From Litchfieldia sinesaloumensis (GTDB lineage Bacteria > Bacillota > Bacilli > Bacillales > Bacillaceae_L): a stretch of 64,000 nt of DNA. The position numbers and the translations under genes were made by a program. The stretch lies in contig NZ_LT732529.1 in assembly GCF_900156865.1 (NCBI RefSeq), positions 2,730,460 through 2,794,459 of the forward strand. Reading direction: 5' to 3'. Below, in pieces: positions 45,650 to 57,000 of the stretch. The notes under the pieces are model-generated. The model ran no database searches, was not told the origin of the DNA, and saw only the letters and a program-made list of their open reading frames with translations. Each line of letters opens with the position of its first letter. The stretch's first letter is position 1.

Positions 45650-47638
45650 CTAATCATTAAATTTAATCACTTTGTATTCGAAGCCTTCAACTTCAACCAT
45701 ACCTTGTGGTACCAAAGTGTCGGTTAACATATCAATTCCTTCTCTTGGTAAGGTTACACGTCCACCATTTCCGTCCATATTGACAATAAACCATACTGTG
45801 AAACCAGCCCCGCTTCTTGGCGCTACGATTGTTCCTTTGGTTACGTCTGTTCTAAGGGTTACATCCGCTTGACTACAATAGTGGTCGATCAAATTCTTTA
45901 GTAGAGCATCTCCTTCATCCCCTACAGGCATTGAGCCAAGCATGACAATCTTGCCAGTTTCAACTTTTTGTTCTGTAATAAATGATTTCCCTTTGGATAA
46001 ACCTGCCTCAATCGTTCCAATCGCAGTTTCCTGATTGTATTCAAAAACTGAACTCCACATTCCTAATGGAGCTGAAACACCAAATGCATTCCCAATTGTA
46101 TTTGTACCATCCATCGGATACGTAAAGAGCACTTCAGCACCGGCTAATTCCTCAAGCTTTCCTAGTGCCCGATCCGTATGAATCGTATGCTCCTTCGTAC
46201 GTCCTCCAGTGAGCGGACCCGCAATCCATATACCTCCATTTTCAACGAACTCTTTTGCTTTAGCGAGGTAATCATCCGATATATAATGAATAAATGGAGT
46301 AAATAATACTTTATATCCGTCTAGGCTCGATCCTTCTGGGATAACATCTCGGTGGATTCCCATATGTAAAATCCGTTCGTAAAACGCTGTAACTAAACCA
46401 CGGTGATTCAGTTTACGATGTGGCTCTGTTTTTAAGAAGGCTTTTGCTCGGTCAGAATAAGTAATCGCGACCTCTGCTTGGGACGGCCTTGTTGAAAGAA
46501 TAATAGGTTCTATATCTTTTCTCATTTCTTCAACTTTTAACACATTCTCATAGCCAATTGTCGGTTTACCCCACGCACTAATTACGGAGCCATGAGGCTG
46601 CTCACAGCCTGCTCTCTGCTGTCTCCATAACCAATAACAGAACGCTTCAGCACCTAAAGCATAGGCAGCAACCGCTTCAGATCTTAAATATCCATCTGGA
46701 TGTGGATTTCCATTGCTAACTAACGAAGCAGCATGTGATGGAGACGTTTCCATAATCCAAAAGTCCTTACCCTTTTTAAAGTTTCGATACAAATCGCTGT
46801 TAATTAAGTAAGCTGGATAATTACCAATTGAGGCATATGTGTCAAATGCTGCAAAATCAAGATTCTCAAATAATCTTTCATTATCAACACTAAATGCCAT
46901 ACTGCTATTATGAGTAATAGGTTCACTTGAATATTTTCTGATGATTTCAGCTTGTTCATCTGAAAACTCAGCGATTTTCTCCATTGAGAAAAGTTGATAC
47001 ATGGTACTTAATGATGAGTTGTGTAAAAATGGCGCAGGTCCAGGTTGTGGCACCTGATCAAAGCTTAGGTAAGCTTCACTCCAAATGTCAGCCCCCCATG
47101 CATCATTTAATTTTTCAATCGTTTCATAACGCTGCTCTAACCATTGATGCCATAGATGCTTACATGTTTCACACATACATTCACTTACGTGAGCTTTGAA
47201 TTCATTATCAATTTGCCAACCTATTAGCCCAGGTAATTTGCCAACTGCCTTTGCAATGTGTTCAGTAATGATTGCAGCCCGTTCTCTAAAATAGGAATTG
47301 TTCGTACACGGATGTTGTCTTGAACCATGCCCCATTATTGTCCCATTATGATCGACATACATCCGTTCAGGATGACCATCACTATACCAAATAGGAGGTG
47401 TAGGTGTCGGCGTACACATAACCGTTTCAATTCCATTTTCATAAAGTTTATTTATGATATTCACAAAAAAGCTACTATCAATTTTTCCTTCTTCAGGCTC
47501 CAGTGTTGACCATGCAAATTCACCAATTCGGACAACATTTATACCAGTTTCTTTCATTAACTTAATATCCTGCTCTATGACTTCTTCATTCCATAGTTCA
47601 GGATAATAGGCCGCTCCATGGTATAATTTTTTCCCCAT
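45650..47638 (-). CDS. yesZ: GH42 beta-galactosidase (YesZ-like)
   Basis: 662 residues, almost identical in length to B. subtilis YesZ (663). The TIM barrel carries the acid/base E146 in GWQIDNEF and nucleophile E297 in WIMETSPS. A Cys cluster (C111, and CMCETC at 154-159) is the zinc site of GH42. Trimer-forming and C-terminal beta domains follow. Cytosolic; removes beta-galactose from pectic side chains. Its ATG shares one base with the yesX stop (TAATG). Confidence 0.93.
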   Translation of the reverse strand: MGKKLYHGAAYYPELWNEEVIEQDIKLMKETGINVVRIGEFAWSTLEPEEGKIDSSFFVNIINKLYENGIETVMCTPTPTPPIWYSDGHPERMYVDHNGTIMGHGSRQHPCTNNSYFRERAAIITEHIAKAVGKLPGLIGWQIDNEFKAHVSECMCETCKHLWHQWLEQRYETIEKLNDAWGADIWSEAYLSFDQVPQPGPAPFLHNSSLSTMYQLFSMEKIAEFSDEQAEIIRKYSSEPITHNSSMAFSVDNERLFENLDFAAFDTYASIGNYPAYLINSDLYRNFKKGKDFWIMETSPSHAASLVSNGNPHPDGYLRSEAVAAYALGAEAFCYWLWRQQRAGCEQPHGSVISAWGKPTIGYENVLKVEEMRKDIEPIILSTRPSQAEVAITYSDRAKAFLKTEPHRKLNHRGLVTAFYERILHMGIHRDVIPEGSSLDGYKVLFTPFIHYISDDYLAKAKEFVENGGIWIAGPLTGGRTKEHTIHTDRALGKLEELAGAEVLFTYPMDGTNTIGNAFGVSAPLGMWSSVFEYNQETAIGTIEAGLSKGKSFITEQKVETGKIVMLGSMPVGDEGDALLKNLIDHYCSQADVTLRTDVTKGTIVAPRSGAGFTVWFIVNMDGNGGRVTLPREGIDMLTDTLVPQGMVEVEGFEYKVIKFND

Positions 47639-49488
47639 TAGCTATCCACCTCAACTCTATTTTTCAACTCATATATGCTAGGAGCAGGTGGTTTTTCCAT
47701 CCCATGTCCTAAATAAAAGCTCGTATGTGGTGGTTGATTATAGGCGACATTTTGCCATGCAACACCTAATCGATATACCGGGTCATGCATCAGTGTGAAA
47801 ATACGATGCTCCGTTAAATCGGTAGTTGTATAGATTCGAAGTGCAGTACTATCCTCCGTACGCCAAATAACTTCCTCTCGCCAGTCACCAAACAGATCAG
47901 CCTGTAAACAAGGGTTTCCTTTGGTTCCATTGTTTGAACGGGTTCCTTCAGCTGTTAAAAGATTGATTAGTTTTCCATTTTCATAGTCCCATTTTTCTAT
48001 CTTGCCTGTCCCAATTCCAGATTCAAAATCATAGTCATGGTCAAGTAGCTCTCTAAGCAAATCTCCGTCCCACCAGATAGCAAAATTAAATGATTGTGGG
48101 TTCGTATCTGAAATCTTCTCCCCCGAACTGCTATATAATCCAGCACCGCCTGTTTTCCAATGAGTCGACGACCATAATTCAGCACCATCATAACGAGGGT
48201 CAATATCCGCAGCCATTCCTCTACCAACATCTTCTACCGATGGAATACTCCATAGAATTTCGCCTGTCGCTGCATCACGTATTTCTGTTCCGTCTTTCTG
48301 TGGAGTTTCATGTACTTGGAAAATTTCTAGTCCTGGTCTATTTGGATTTAAGTTACCAACATGCATCGCATCTCCATGTCCTAGTCCTGTTGTATACAAT
48401 CCTTTGCCATCGTGATCAATCACACATGCTCCATAAATTATTTCATCTTTTCCATCCTGGTCAACGTCAGCAACACTTACACTATGATTTCCTTGACCAG
48501 AGTACCCTTCATTACCTGGTTCGAGACTATCAAACTTCCATAATTTTGTTAACTCACCATCTCTCCAGTTGTACGCCACGAGAACAGCTCTTGTGTAATA
48601 GCCACGGCACATAACAATACTTGGTCTAACACCATCAAGGTAGGCTACACATGCAAGAAAACGGTCAACTCGGTTTCCTTCATCATCTCCCCAATCAGAT
48701 CCCTTTCCTCTTGGTGGGTCATAGTCTGTTGTGACAAGTGCTTTTCCGGTTGCACCTTCAAAAACGGTTAAATACTCCGGTCCTTCTAGAATAAAACCAT
48801 CTGTGTTACGAAAATCAGCATCAGCATCCCCAATCACTTCTCCAATCCCATCGATGGTTCCATCACCTGTTTTACAGACCACTTCTGCTTTTCCATCCCC
48901 ATCAAAGTCATATACTAAAAATTGGGTATAGTGGGCACCTGCTCGAATATTTTTCCCCAGATCGATTCTCCAAAGTTGAGAACCATCTAACTTATAGGCA
49001 TCTAAATAGACATTACCTGTATACCCTTTATGTGCATTGTCATGTGAATTCGATGGATCCCATTTTAAAATAATTTCATATTCGCCATCACCATCAACAT
49101 CCCCAACGCTTGCATCATTAGCATGATATGTATACTGAACACCGTCTGGGCTTGTTCCACCTTCTGGTTTGTTCAAAGGAACTGTTAAATAATTTGTATC
49201 CCAGACCTCAACAGTCTCTGATGGAGACTGTTCCTCGTTCTTCAGGACTCCACATACATAATAGCTGGATTGTGAGTCTCCATCTGTATCTAAATAGTTT
49301 GCAGCCGTAATAGGGGTAGTGTTTACCTTTTGTCCATCACGGTATAGATTAAAGGTAAGTTCTTGTTCAAATTCCGTTCCTAGCAATCGCCAGCCTATAT
49401 AAACGCCTTTAGCAACTTTAACGGCAACCAGGCCACGTTTAAGACTCTCCATCTGTCGCTTTTCACGTTCTTGCGTCTTGTTACTCAT
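47638..49488 (-). CDS. yesX: PL11 rhamnogalacturonan lyase, cytosolic YesX type
   Basis: 616 residues without a signal peptide, like YesX of B. subtilis (612), an exo-acting RG lyase. An N-terminal beta-sandwich (RGLVAVKVAKGVYIGWRLLG) leads into an eight-bladed propeller with repeated DxDGDG calcium loops (GDVDGDGEYEIILKW, DFDGDGKAEVVCKTGDG, DVDQDGKDEIIYG) and ends QPPHTSFYLGHGM. It splits the rhamnose-galacturonate backbone of imported oligomers by beta-elimination. GGAGGCAG precedes the ATG. The PL11 module of the wall-anchored enzyme at 54041-58192 is a paralogue. Confidence 0.93.
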   Translation of the reverse strand: MSNKTQEREKRQMESLKRGLVAVKVAKGVYIGWRLLGTEFEQELTFNLYRDGQKVNTTPITAANYLDTDGDSQSSYYVCGVLKNEEQSPSETVEVWDTNYLTVPLNKPEGGTSPDGVQYTYHANDASVGDVDGDGEYEIILKWDPSNSHDNAHKGYTGNVYLDAYKLDGSQLWRIDLGKNIRAGAHYTQFLVYDFDGDGKAEVVCKTGDGTIDGIGEVIGDADADFRNTDGFILEGPEYLTVFEGATGKALVTTDYDPPRGKGSDWGDDEGNRVDRFLACVAYLDGVRPSIVMCRGYYTRAVLVAYNWRDGELTKLWKFDSLEPGNEGYSGQGNHSVSVADVDQDGKDEIIYGACVIDHDGKGLYTTGLGHGDAMHVGNLNPNRPGLEIFQVHETPQKDGTEIRDAATGEILWSIPSVEDVGRGMAADIDPRYDGAELWSSTHWKTGGAGLYSSSGEKISDTNPQSFNFAIWWDGDLLRELLDHDYDFESGIGTGKIEKWDYENGKLINLLTAEGTRSNNGTKGNPCLQADLFGDWREEVIWRTEDSTALRIYTTTDLTEHRIFTLMHDPVYRLGVAWQNVAYNQPPHTSFYLGHGMEKPPAPSIYELKNRVEVDS

Positions 49489-49631
49489 AATTACTGCCTC
49501 CTGATATAAATTTCTGTAATTGGTTCTTAATTTACAAAAATCCCCCTTATAGTAATCGCTTAATTTGATTTAGCATGTTTACCATAATGAGGGATGTTTG
49601 GTTTACTCTACACTTTTAACCATTTGTGCTT

Positions 49632-50474
49632 TTATGATTGTTCATATTTCGAAGTTAAAAAGGTGATGCTGTCATCTATATAGGGCTCTTTTGTTTCTTC
49701 CATAAGAATATTAATAAAAGGTTTTTTCTCTTTTATATATTTCAGGACTAAGTCATAGTTTAATAATCCCTGACCCACAGCTACAGGTTTTAAGGTATTG
49801 CCCTCAACGATAAAGTCCTTGGCATGAAGGATGACAATTCTGTCTCCTAATAAATCGAACGCTTCTTTGATAATTTCATCCTGATTTTTATAAGTATCAA
49901 TGGTCAGTAAGTTTACTGGGTCTAGGATGACTTGAAGATTATTGGAGTCAACACTGTCTAATAATCGTTTCATGGCCTTTGGTGAATATATAGGATGATT
50001 GACGCCTGCCTCAACACCAACAATAACTCCAAACTTTTCAGCCTCTTCTACTAGTTCACGCACACTTTCGACTACCTCTAAAAATGGCGCTTCTTTAAAA
50101 TTTTCCTTTGTATAAACAATCTCAGCATTTACGTTGCCCGTTTCCGTTCCAACGACACTGCATCCAAAGTCTCGGGCAAATCGAATATGTTCTTTAAATC
50201 GGTCGAGACTTTTTCTTCTTTCTGCTTGATCTGGATGAATCATATTTATATAACAACCTAAGACAGCAATTTGGATTTGATGCTTACTAAATTCACTTCC
50301 AACATAATGAGCTAAACCTGGACTTAAACTGCCTAAATCAGTGTTGATATAATCAAGGGATTTCCCTAATGCTAGTTGAACAGATGTCAGTCCCTTGCTC
50401 GCAATTTCCTCTACTAACGCCTCTAATGGTCGTTTCTCCACATCATGTGCCCGAATTCCCAAGTTTATGTTCAT
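49632..50474 (-). CDS. Sugar phosphate isomerase/epimerase (TIM barrel)
   Basis: 280 residues of the xylose isomerase-like AP-endonuclease-2 fold: LTSVQLALGKSLDY, VGTETGNVNAE, VGVEAGVNHPIYS, VILDPVNLLTI and IVILHAKDFIVEG provide the expected metal-ligand positions. The substrate is unknown; with GH105 and PL11 in the same operon, a galacturonate or rhamnose derivative is plausible. Only weakly similar to the isomerase at 36824-37597. AAGGAAGG precedes the ATG. Confidence 0.82.
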   Translation of the reverse strand: MNINLGIRAHDVEKRPLEALVEEIASKGLTSVQLALGKSLDYINTDLGSLSPGLAHYVGSEFSKHQIQIAVLGCYINMIHPDQAERRKSLDRFKEHIRFARDFGCSVVGTETGNVNAEIVYTKENFKEAPFLEVVESVRELVEEAEKFGVIVGVEAGVNHPIYSPKAMKRLLDSVDSNNLQVILDPVNLLTIDTYKNQDEIIKEAFDLLGDRIVILHAKDFIVEGNTLKPVAVGQGLLNYDLVLKYIKEKKPFINILMEETKEPYIDDSITFLTSKYEQS

Positions 50475-50507
50475 TACATTCGCCTTCCTTAATCAATTTT
50501 GCATTTC

Positions 50508-51593
50508 TTAAATTCTATAATATAAGTACTCTACTAGAGCTAGGATAGCCATTGATTGGCCATATGGCATACCTGTTACTGGGATTTCCTTATAAAAATC
50601 GAGCGTTTCGCCCATAGCTGTTCCAGCAGAAACTTGCTGCAATTCGCCTGTTTCATCAATATTGTCAATAACGGCTTGAATGGCTTTAAAGCCCATATCT
50701 AGGTATTTCTTGTCTACATAGCGCTTCCGTGCAGCCTTTAGTGTTCCAAACGCAAAACCTGCCGTACAAGATCCTTCCACATAGGATGTAGGATCTAATA
50801 ACAACGTATGCCATAAACCGTTTTCATTTTGGCATTTCTCTAATGCTTCAAGTTGTCGTTCTAATGTATCAATTAACGTTTGGCGAATAGCGTCACCTTC
50901 AGGTAAATCAATCAAATCTAAGAACTCTGGAATCGCAATTGTAACCCATGAGTTTCCACGACCCCATAACGCTTCCGCAAAGTTATGATTTCCTTCAAAG
51001 CTCCAACCATGGAACCATAACCCTGTTTTCTTATCAAATAAATATTTGATATGGATAAGAAATTGTTTTTTTGCTTCCTCTATGTATTCAGGTTTATCTA
51101 ATAAAAGGCCAATTTTGGTTAATGGTAAGACACTCATCATTAACGTATCATCCCATAATTGCTGATAATTCTCAGAACCGAAAACAATATGTTGGAAGCC
51201 TCCATCTTTCGTTCTTGGCATATCGTGATAGAGCCAATCACCCCATGTTTCTAAGTAAGGGAGATAGGTTGGGTCCTTTGTTTCTTCATATAAATAAGCA
51301 AGCGTTAACATTTGAACCATCGTGTTCACATTTTTCTCAACAGCTGGCTCTTTAAACTGGTCATCAAACCATTTGATAATGATGTTTAATACCTTTTCAC
51401 TTTTTGTTAGCTTGTAGTATTTCATCATTCCATAAAGTCCAACACCCGCTGTCCATTCCCAGTAATTAAAGCTTTTATTATCGATTTTTCTTCCATCTGC
51501 TAAAGGGATGGCATATTTCCCATCAGGATCATTTAGATTCACTAGGTTTTCAATGACTAACTCAATTTTCTGTTCGATTTCATGTCTATGCAT
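50508..51593 (-). CDS. yesR: GH105 unsaturated rhamnogalacturonyl hydrolase (YesR-like)
   Basis: 361 residues, the usual GH105 length, forming an (alpha/alpha)6 barrel. WEWTAGVGLYGM, QLWDDTLMM with catalytic Asp at 148 or 149, WGRGNSW at 210-216 and SCTAGFAFG are family motifs. It removes the unsaturated galacturonyl cap created by RG lyases, working after YesX and PL26. Starts one base after the yesT stop with GGGGGA upstream. The enzyme at 7174-9393 is a second, enlarged GH105. Confidence 0.93.
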   Translation of the reverse strand: MHRHEIEQKIELVIENLVNLNDPDGKYAIPLADGRKIDNKSFNYWEWTAGVGLYGMMKYYKLTKSEKVLNIIIKWFDDQFKEPAVEKNVNTMVQMLTLAYLYEETKDPTYLPYLETWGDWLYHDMPRTKDGGFQHIVFGSENYQQLWDDTLMMSVLPLTKIGLLLDKPEYIEEAKKQFLIHIKYLFDKKTGLWFHGWSFEGNHNFAEALWGRGNSWVTIAIPEFLDLIDLPEGDAIRQTLIDTLERQLEALEKCQNENGLWHTLLLDPTSYVEGSCTAGFAFGTLKAARKRYVDKKYLDMGFKAIQAVIDNIDETGELQQVSAGTAMGETLDFYKEIPVTGMPYGQSMAILALVEYLYYRI

Positions 51594-51594
51594 A

Positions 51595-52278
51595 TTAAAG
51601 TCCCCCTATCAGAACATCATTGCTTGAACTTCTTATAAATTTTGATATTTGTAGATCACTCGCTTTTATTTCTTCTGCTAGTATGCGAGCAATTTGATTA
51701 GCACCTTTTTTGGTAAAATGGGTGAAATCCGTTTCATTTACCGACACCATAAAAAGAGTCAGTGCCTCTTCATACCCAATTGATTGATAGTATTCTAGAC
51801 TTTTATCCATTAAATCAATAAGTGGAACCTGCTCTTCTTCCGCAACTTCCTTCATTGCCCTGCAATAATCCTCGAAGTCATTTATAAATTTATCGTTCTC
51901 AAAATGTAACCTTGCTACTGGTGTAATTAGAACTGATTGGGCACCACATTCATTCGCAGCATTTACATACATTTTTAAATACTGTTTATAGGTTGAGAAC
52001 GGTTCTGTGTACCTTTCAGGTTTACTTTTTGTTGAGTCATTATGACCCATTTGGATAAACAAGTAATCCTGTTGCGATAATTCGTTTACAATCGTATCCA
52101 ATCTTCCTTCTTCTATAAACGTCTTAGAACTTCTGCCACCTATCGCATGGTTCTCCACCTGCACTTCATCTGTAAAATATTTTTGAAGAAACTCTCCCCA
52201 CCCTCCTTGGTGCGGATCGTCATATTTTTGAACAGTAGAATCTGAAGCTAGGAAAACTTTTATCTTTTCGTGACTCAT
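51595..52278 (-). CDS. yesT: Rhamnogalacturonan acetylesterase (CE12, YesT/RhgT-like)
   Basis: 227 residues with an SGNH-hydrolase fold: nucleophile S14 in ASDSTVQ, Gly in AIGGRSSKTF, N80 in MGHND, and the D183/H186 pair in TDFTHF. Removes O-acetyl groups from galacturonate residues of RG-I, which otherwise block lyases. No signal peptide, as for B. subtilis YesT. First gene of a six-gene operon (yesT, yesR, isomerase, yesX, yesZ, rhaM) under the promoter at 52354-52398. AGAAGGGAAGGA precedes the ATG. Confidence 0.93.
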   Translation of the reverse strand: MSHEKIKVFLASDSTVQKYDDPHQGGWGEFLQKYFTDEVQVENHAIGGRSSKTFIEEGRLDTIVNELSQQDYLFIQMGHNDSTKSKPERYTEPFSTYKQYLKMYVNAANECGAQSVLITPVARLHFENDKFINDFEDYCRAMKEVAEEEQVPLIDLMDKSLEYYQSIGYEEALTLFMVSVNETDFTHFTKKGANQIARILAEEIKASDLQISKFIRSSSNDVLIGGL

Positions 52279-52353
52279 AAAAATCCTTCCCTTCTATTCT
52301 TCCTTCATTTTGTTTCTATACAGTAATGGTATCGCAGGTGATAGTTAATAGCC

Positions 52354-52398
52354 ATTATACTTTTTTGTTATCATCCATCTTTGATTTGTACTTTTTTG
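52354..52398 (-). promoter_or_regulatory. Promoter of the yesT operon with repeated A6 motif
   Basis: -10 TATAAT (52354-52359), 17-base spacer, -35 position AAAGAT (52377-52382), which is far from TTGACA and suggests activator dependence. The spacer motif GATAACAAAAAAGTATAAT is echoed upstream as GATAACCAGACAAAAAAGTACAA (copy of AAAAAAGTACAA at 52386-52398). Confidence 0.5.
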
Positions 52399-52418
52399 TC
52401 TGGTTATCCATTTTTTGA

Positions 52419-52444
52419 AGAGTGCTTGGTATAACAAGCACTCT
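52419..52444 (-). other. Strong hairpin after the second GH51 gene
   Basis: AGAGTGCTTG pairs perfectly with CAAGCACTCT around six bases. The minus-strand sequence after it is A-rich, so it may end or stabilise the GH51 transcript rather than act as a classical terminator. Confidence 0.5.
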
Positions 52445-52451
52445 AGACGAA

Positions 52452-53987
<1,536 letters not shown>

Positions 53988-54005
53988 TTAAAAAATAGGA
54001 TAGAA

Positions 54006-54027
54006 AGCTAGCAATAGTTTGCTAGCT
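54006..54027 (-). terminator. Terminator after the wall-anchored PL11 gene
   Basis: AGCTAGCAA (54019-54027 on the minus strand) pairs with TTGCTAGCT; TTCTATCCTATTTTTT follows. Confidence 0.6.
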
Positions 54028-54040
54028 CCCTTTTTATTAC

Positions 54041-57000
54041 TTATTCACGATTGAGTTTTCTTCTTGAATTAAACAAAATTAACAACACACCAGCAGCGAG
54101 AATAACAGATCCAATCATCAAATAGTTATAGAGACTGGTTGCGGTTTGAGGAAGTTTTTCACCAGATTCTTTTTGTCCATTATCTCCATCTTCTTCGTTA
54201 GATGGAGATTCTTGTTTTTCATCATCTGGATTTGTACTATCTTCTTCATCTGTGCCATCTTTATTCCCTGGCTCTTCTGGAGTAGGAGTAGGAGTCGGGT
54301 TCTCTCCATCACCTTTTCCTGGTTCTTCTGGTGTTGGCTCCTCCACTTTATTTGTATAAAGAACATTTGGTGCTTCTAATTCACCAGCAAGTACTTTATC
54401 CCTGATATCTTCACCTAGATAGAAACCGATATGTGGAGGCTGATTGTATGCAACATTCTGCCATGCAACTGCGTTTCTATATACTGCATCATGCATCAAA
54501 GTATATAGTCTATAATCAGTTGGAATTGTTGTACTAAATACTCTCACTTCTGAACTGTCTTCAGATGGTAATAAAACCTCTTCACGCCAGTCACCGATAA
54601 TATCTGCTTGTAATGTTGGCGTTGCCTTTGTACCATTATTACTCACAACACCTTCAAATGCTTGAACAAGTTCTGCTTTACCAGTTTCCTCGTTGTATTT
54701 TGTAATACTCGTGTCATCAAGTAATTCCTGAAGTAGGTCACCATCCCAATAAAGAGCGAAGTTCACAGAAAGTCCCGCATTTCTAAAGCTATCGGCGACA
54801 ACATTACCTTGGACATTGTATATGCCACCACCAGTTTCAGCATTAGAACCACCTGTTCCCCAGAATTCATAACCTGGGCTTGATGTAATATTTGCAGCAA
54901 CTCCACGCCCCGCATCAACTGAGGCGTAATAAGACATTAACGTTTCACCTGTTGCCCCATCATGTAACTCTACTGAAGCAACGGCCGGTACCTCATGGAC
55001 ACCAAAGACATGGAGGCCTTCGCGATCAGGATCAAATGCACCAACATGAAGAGCATCACCATGTGATCCTTGTTCACGTTGCATTTCTCCATCCATCGCA
55101 TAAAGAATTGAACCATCATGATCAAGAGTTAATGAACCTGCAACAATCTCATCAAAGCCATCATTATCAACATCTCCTGTTGCTAAACTATGATAGCCTA
55201 AGCTTGCACCTCTACCCTCTTCATCTGAATCAAATGTCCACTCTTGAACAAGCTTACCATCTACTAAACTATAAGCGACAAATGTTGTACGCTCATAATA
55301 ACCCCTGCCATAGATTGCACTAGGCTTTTTACCATCTAGATAAGCCAATCCTGCTAAGAAACGATCAGAACGGTTATACCAAGTATCTCCCCATGAAACA
55401 CCTTGGTCACCTTTTACTTTTTCAACAGGGAACACGTAGTCAACTGTATCAATTACTTCACCTGTCTCACCATTGAATACTGAAATATATTCCGGACCAC
55501 CAGTAACATGACCTGCTTCGTTGAGATATTTACCATTGTCCTCTGCGTTTCCAATTACGCTAATTACCTTATTGCTATCAAATTTCCCATCTGTTGTGCC
55601 ATAAGAAGTTGTTGCATCTGCTGTTTTAATAAGGAATTCACTTTTTCCATTCCCATCAAAATCAGCGACAATGAATTGATGATAATGGGCACCAGAAGTA
55701 AGGTTAAGTCCCATATTGATACGCCATAAAAGGGTTCCATCCAATTTATAGGCATCAAAAATCGTCGGACCAGTCATACCTGATTGTGAACTATCAATCG
55801 CATTTGTTGGATACCATTTAACGATTAGTTCATACTCGCCATCACCATCTAAATCTCCTACACTTGAGTCATTGACCGTATAGGTATAGTCACCTGTAGC
55901 AGTTGTTCCACCTTCAGGCTTCTGCATAGGAATGGAAAGATAATCTGTCCCCAAAGCTTTTACTTCGTTATTTTCAGTAGATTCACCGTTTACTAGTGTT
56001 TCTACTTGATAGGTGTCTCCTTCTTTACCATCCTTATCTAGATAGTTTGTAACATCTAATGGTTCTTCATTTAACTTTACGTCGTTACGATAAAGATTGA
56101 ATTTCACGTCTTTACTATACTCATCTGCTAGCAATCGCCAGCTCACGAAAATTCCATCCTCAGACGAAAGTGCAATTACTCCCCTATCAAGCCACTCCGT
56201 TTGGCGTTCAGACTGAGGTGGTGTCAGGCGATTATAGACATATATTTTCGCCTTTTTGTTAAAGCTCTTGTCTACACCATCTTTTTGTGCAAAAGTTCCT
56301 TCAAACTGATAAACCCCTGGCTCACTAGGGTTCCACTTTTTCCCGACTTCTTTCCATTCATTTATTTCCACATCTACCTTACTATTATCTGCCAGAGTAA
56401 CAGGTACTGTTTCAGGTAGACCAATAGATTTTACATCTTTGGTTGTTTCATTGACATACACACGATGATATGGCAATTTTTCGACTAGATAAAGTGTGTC
56501 ATCGGTAACAGGTACACTATAAACACCAAAGTTATCAAGGTACGTAGTCCATGAATGATTATTTCCAGAGGTACGAATACCAACCAATTTAACAGATGCT
56601 ATCGAACCATCAAAAGATGCACCTTCTAGGGAAGAACTATCATCAACGATAACCTCTCCTGATTGATCAGTTATTTTAATGGTTGCTTCATTGCTACTTT
56701 GATTAAAATTAATCTCGAAACCATACCAAGCTTCTGGGTTTGTAATTGCTGTGTTAACCGGTGCTTGTCCCCTAGCAAAAAAGGTTAATGGTTCATTATT
56801 GGTATTGTTTAGGGTAAAGACTGTATTGTTTGAGCTATCAATGATTCTTAATTCGGCACCATTCTCATAAAGTCTGTCGCCTTTATCATTGTTCTTCCCA
56901 GGATACCAGTCGAATTTCAAGAGAATATCTTTACCTTTTACTGCTGTTTCAAAATTCTTAGTTGCCACACGACCACCTGATTGATTTTCAATACTGAATT

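Noticed and set aside
48090-48614. 174-codon plus-strand frame inside yesX
   Set aside because: Antisense to conserved PL11 sequence with biased His/Leu content and no homologous motif.
54892-55323. 143-codon plus-strand frame inside the wall-anchored lyase gene
   Set aside because: Very His/Gln/Leu-rich, lies antisense to a well-supported PL11 domain and has no ribosome binding site; it is a shadow of the real gene.
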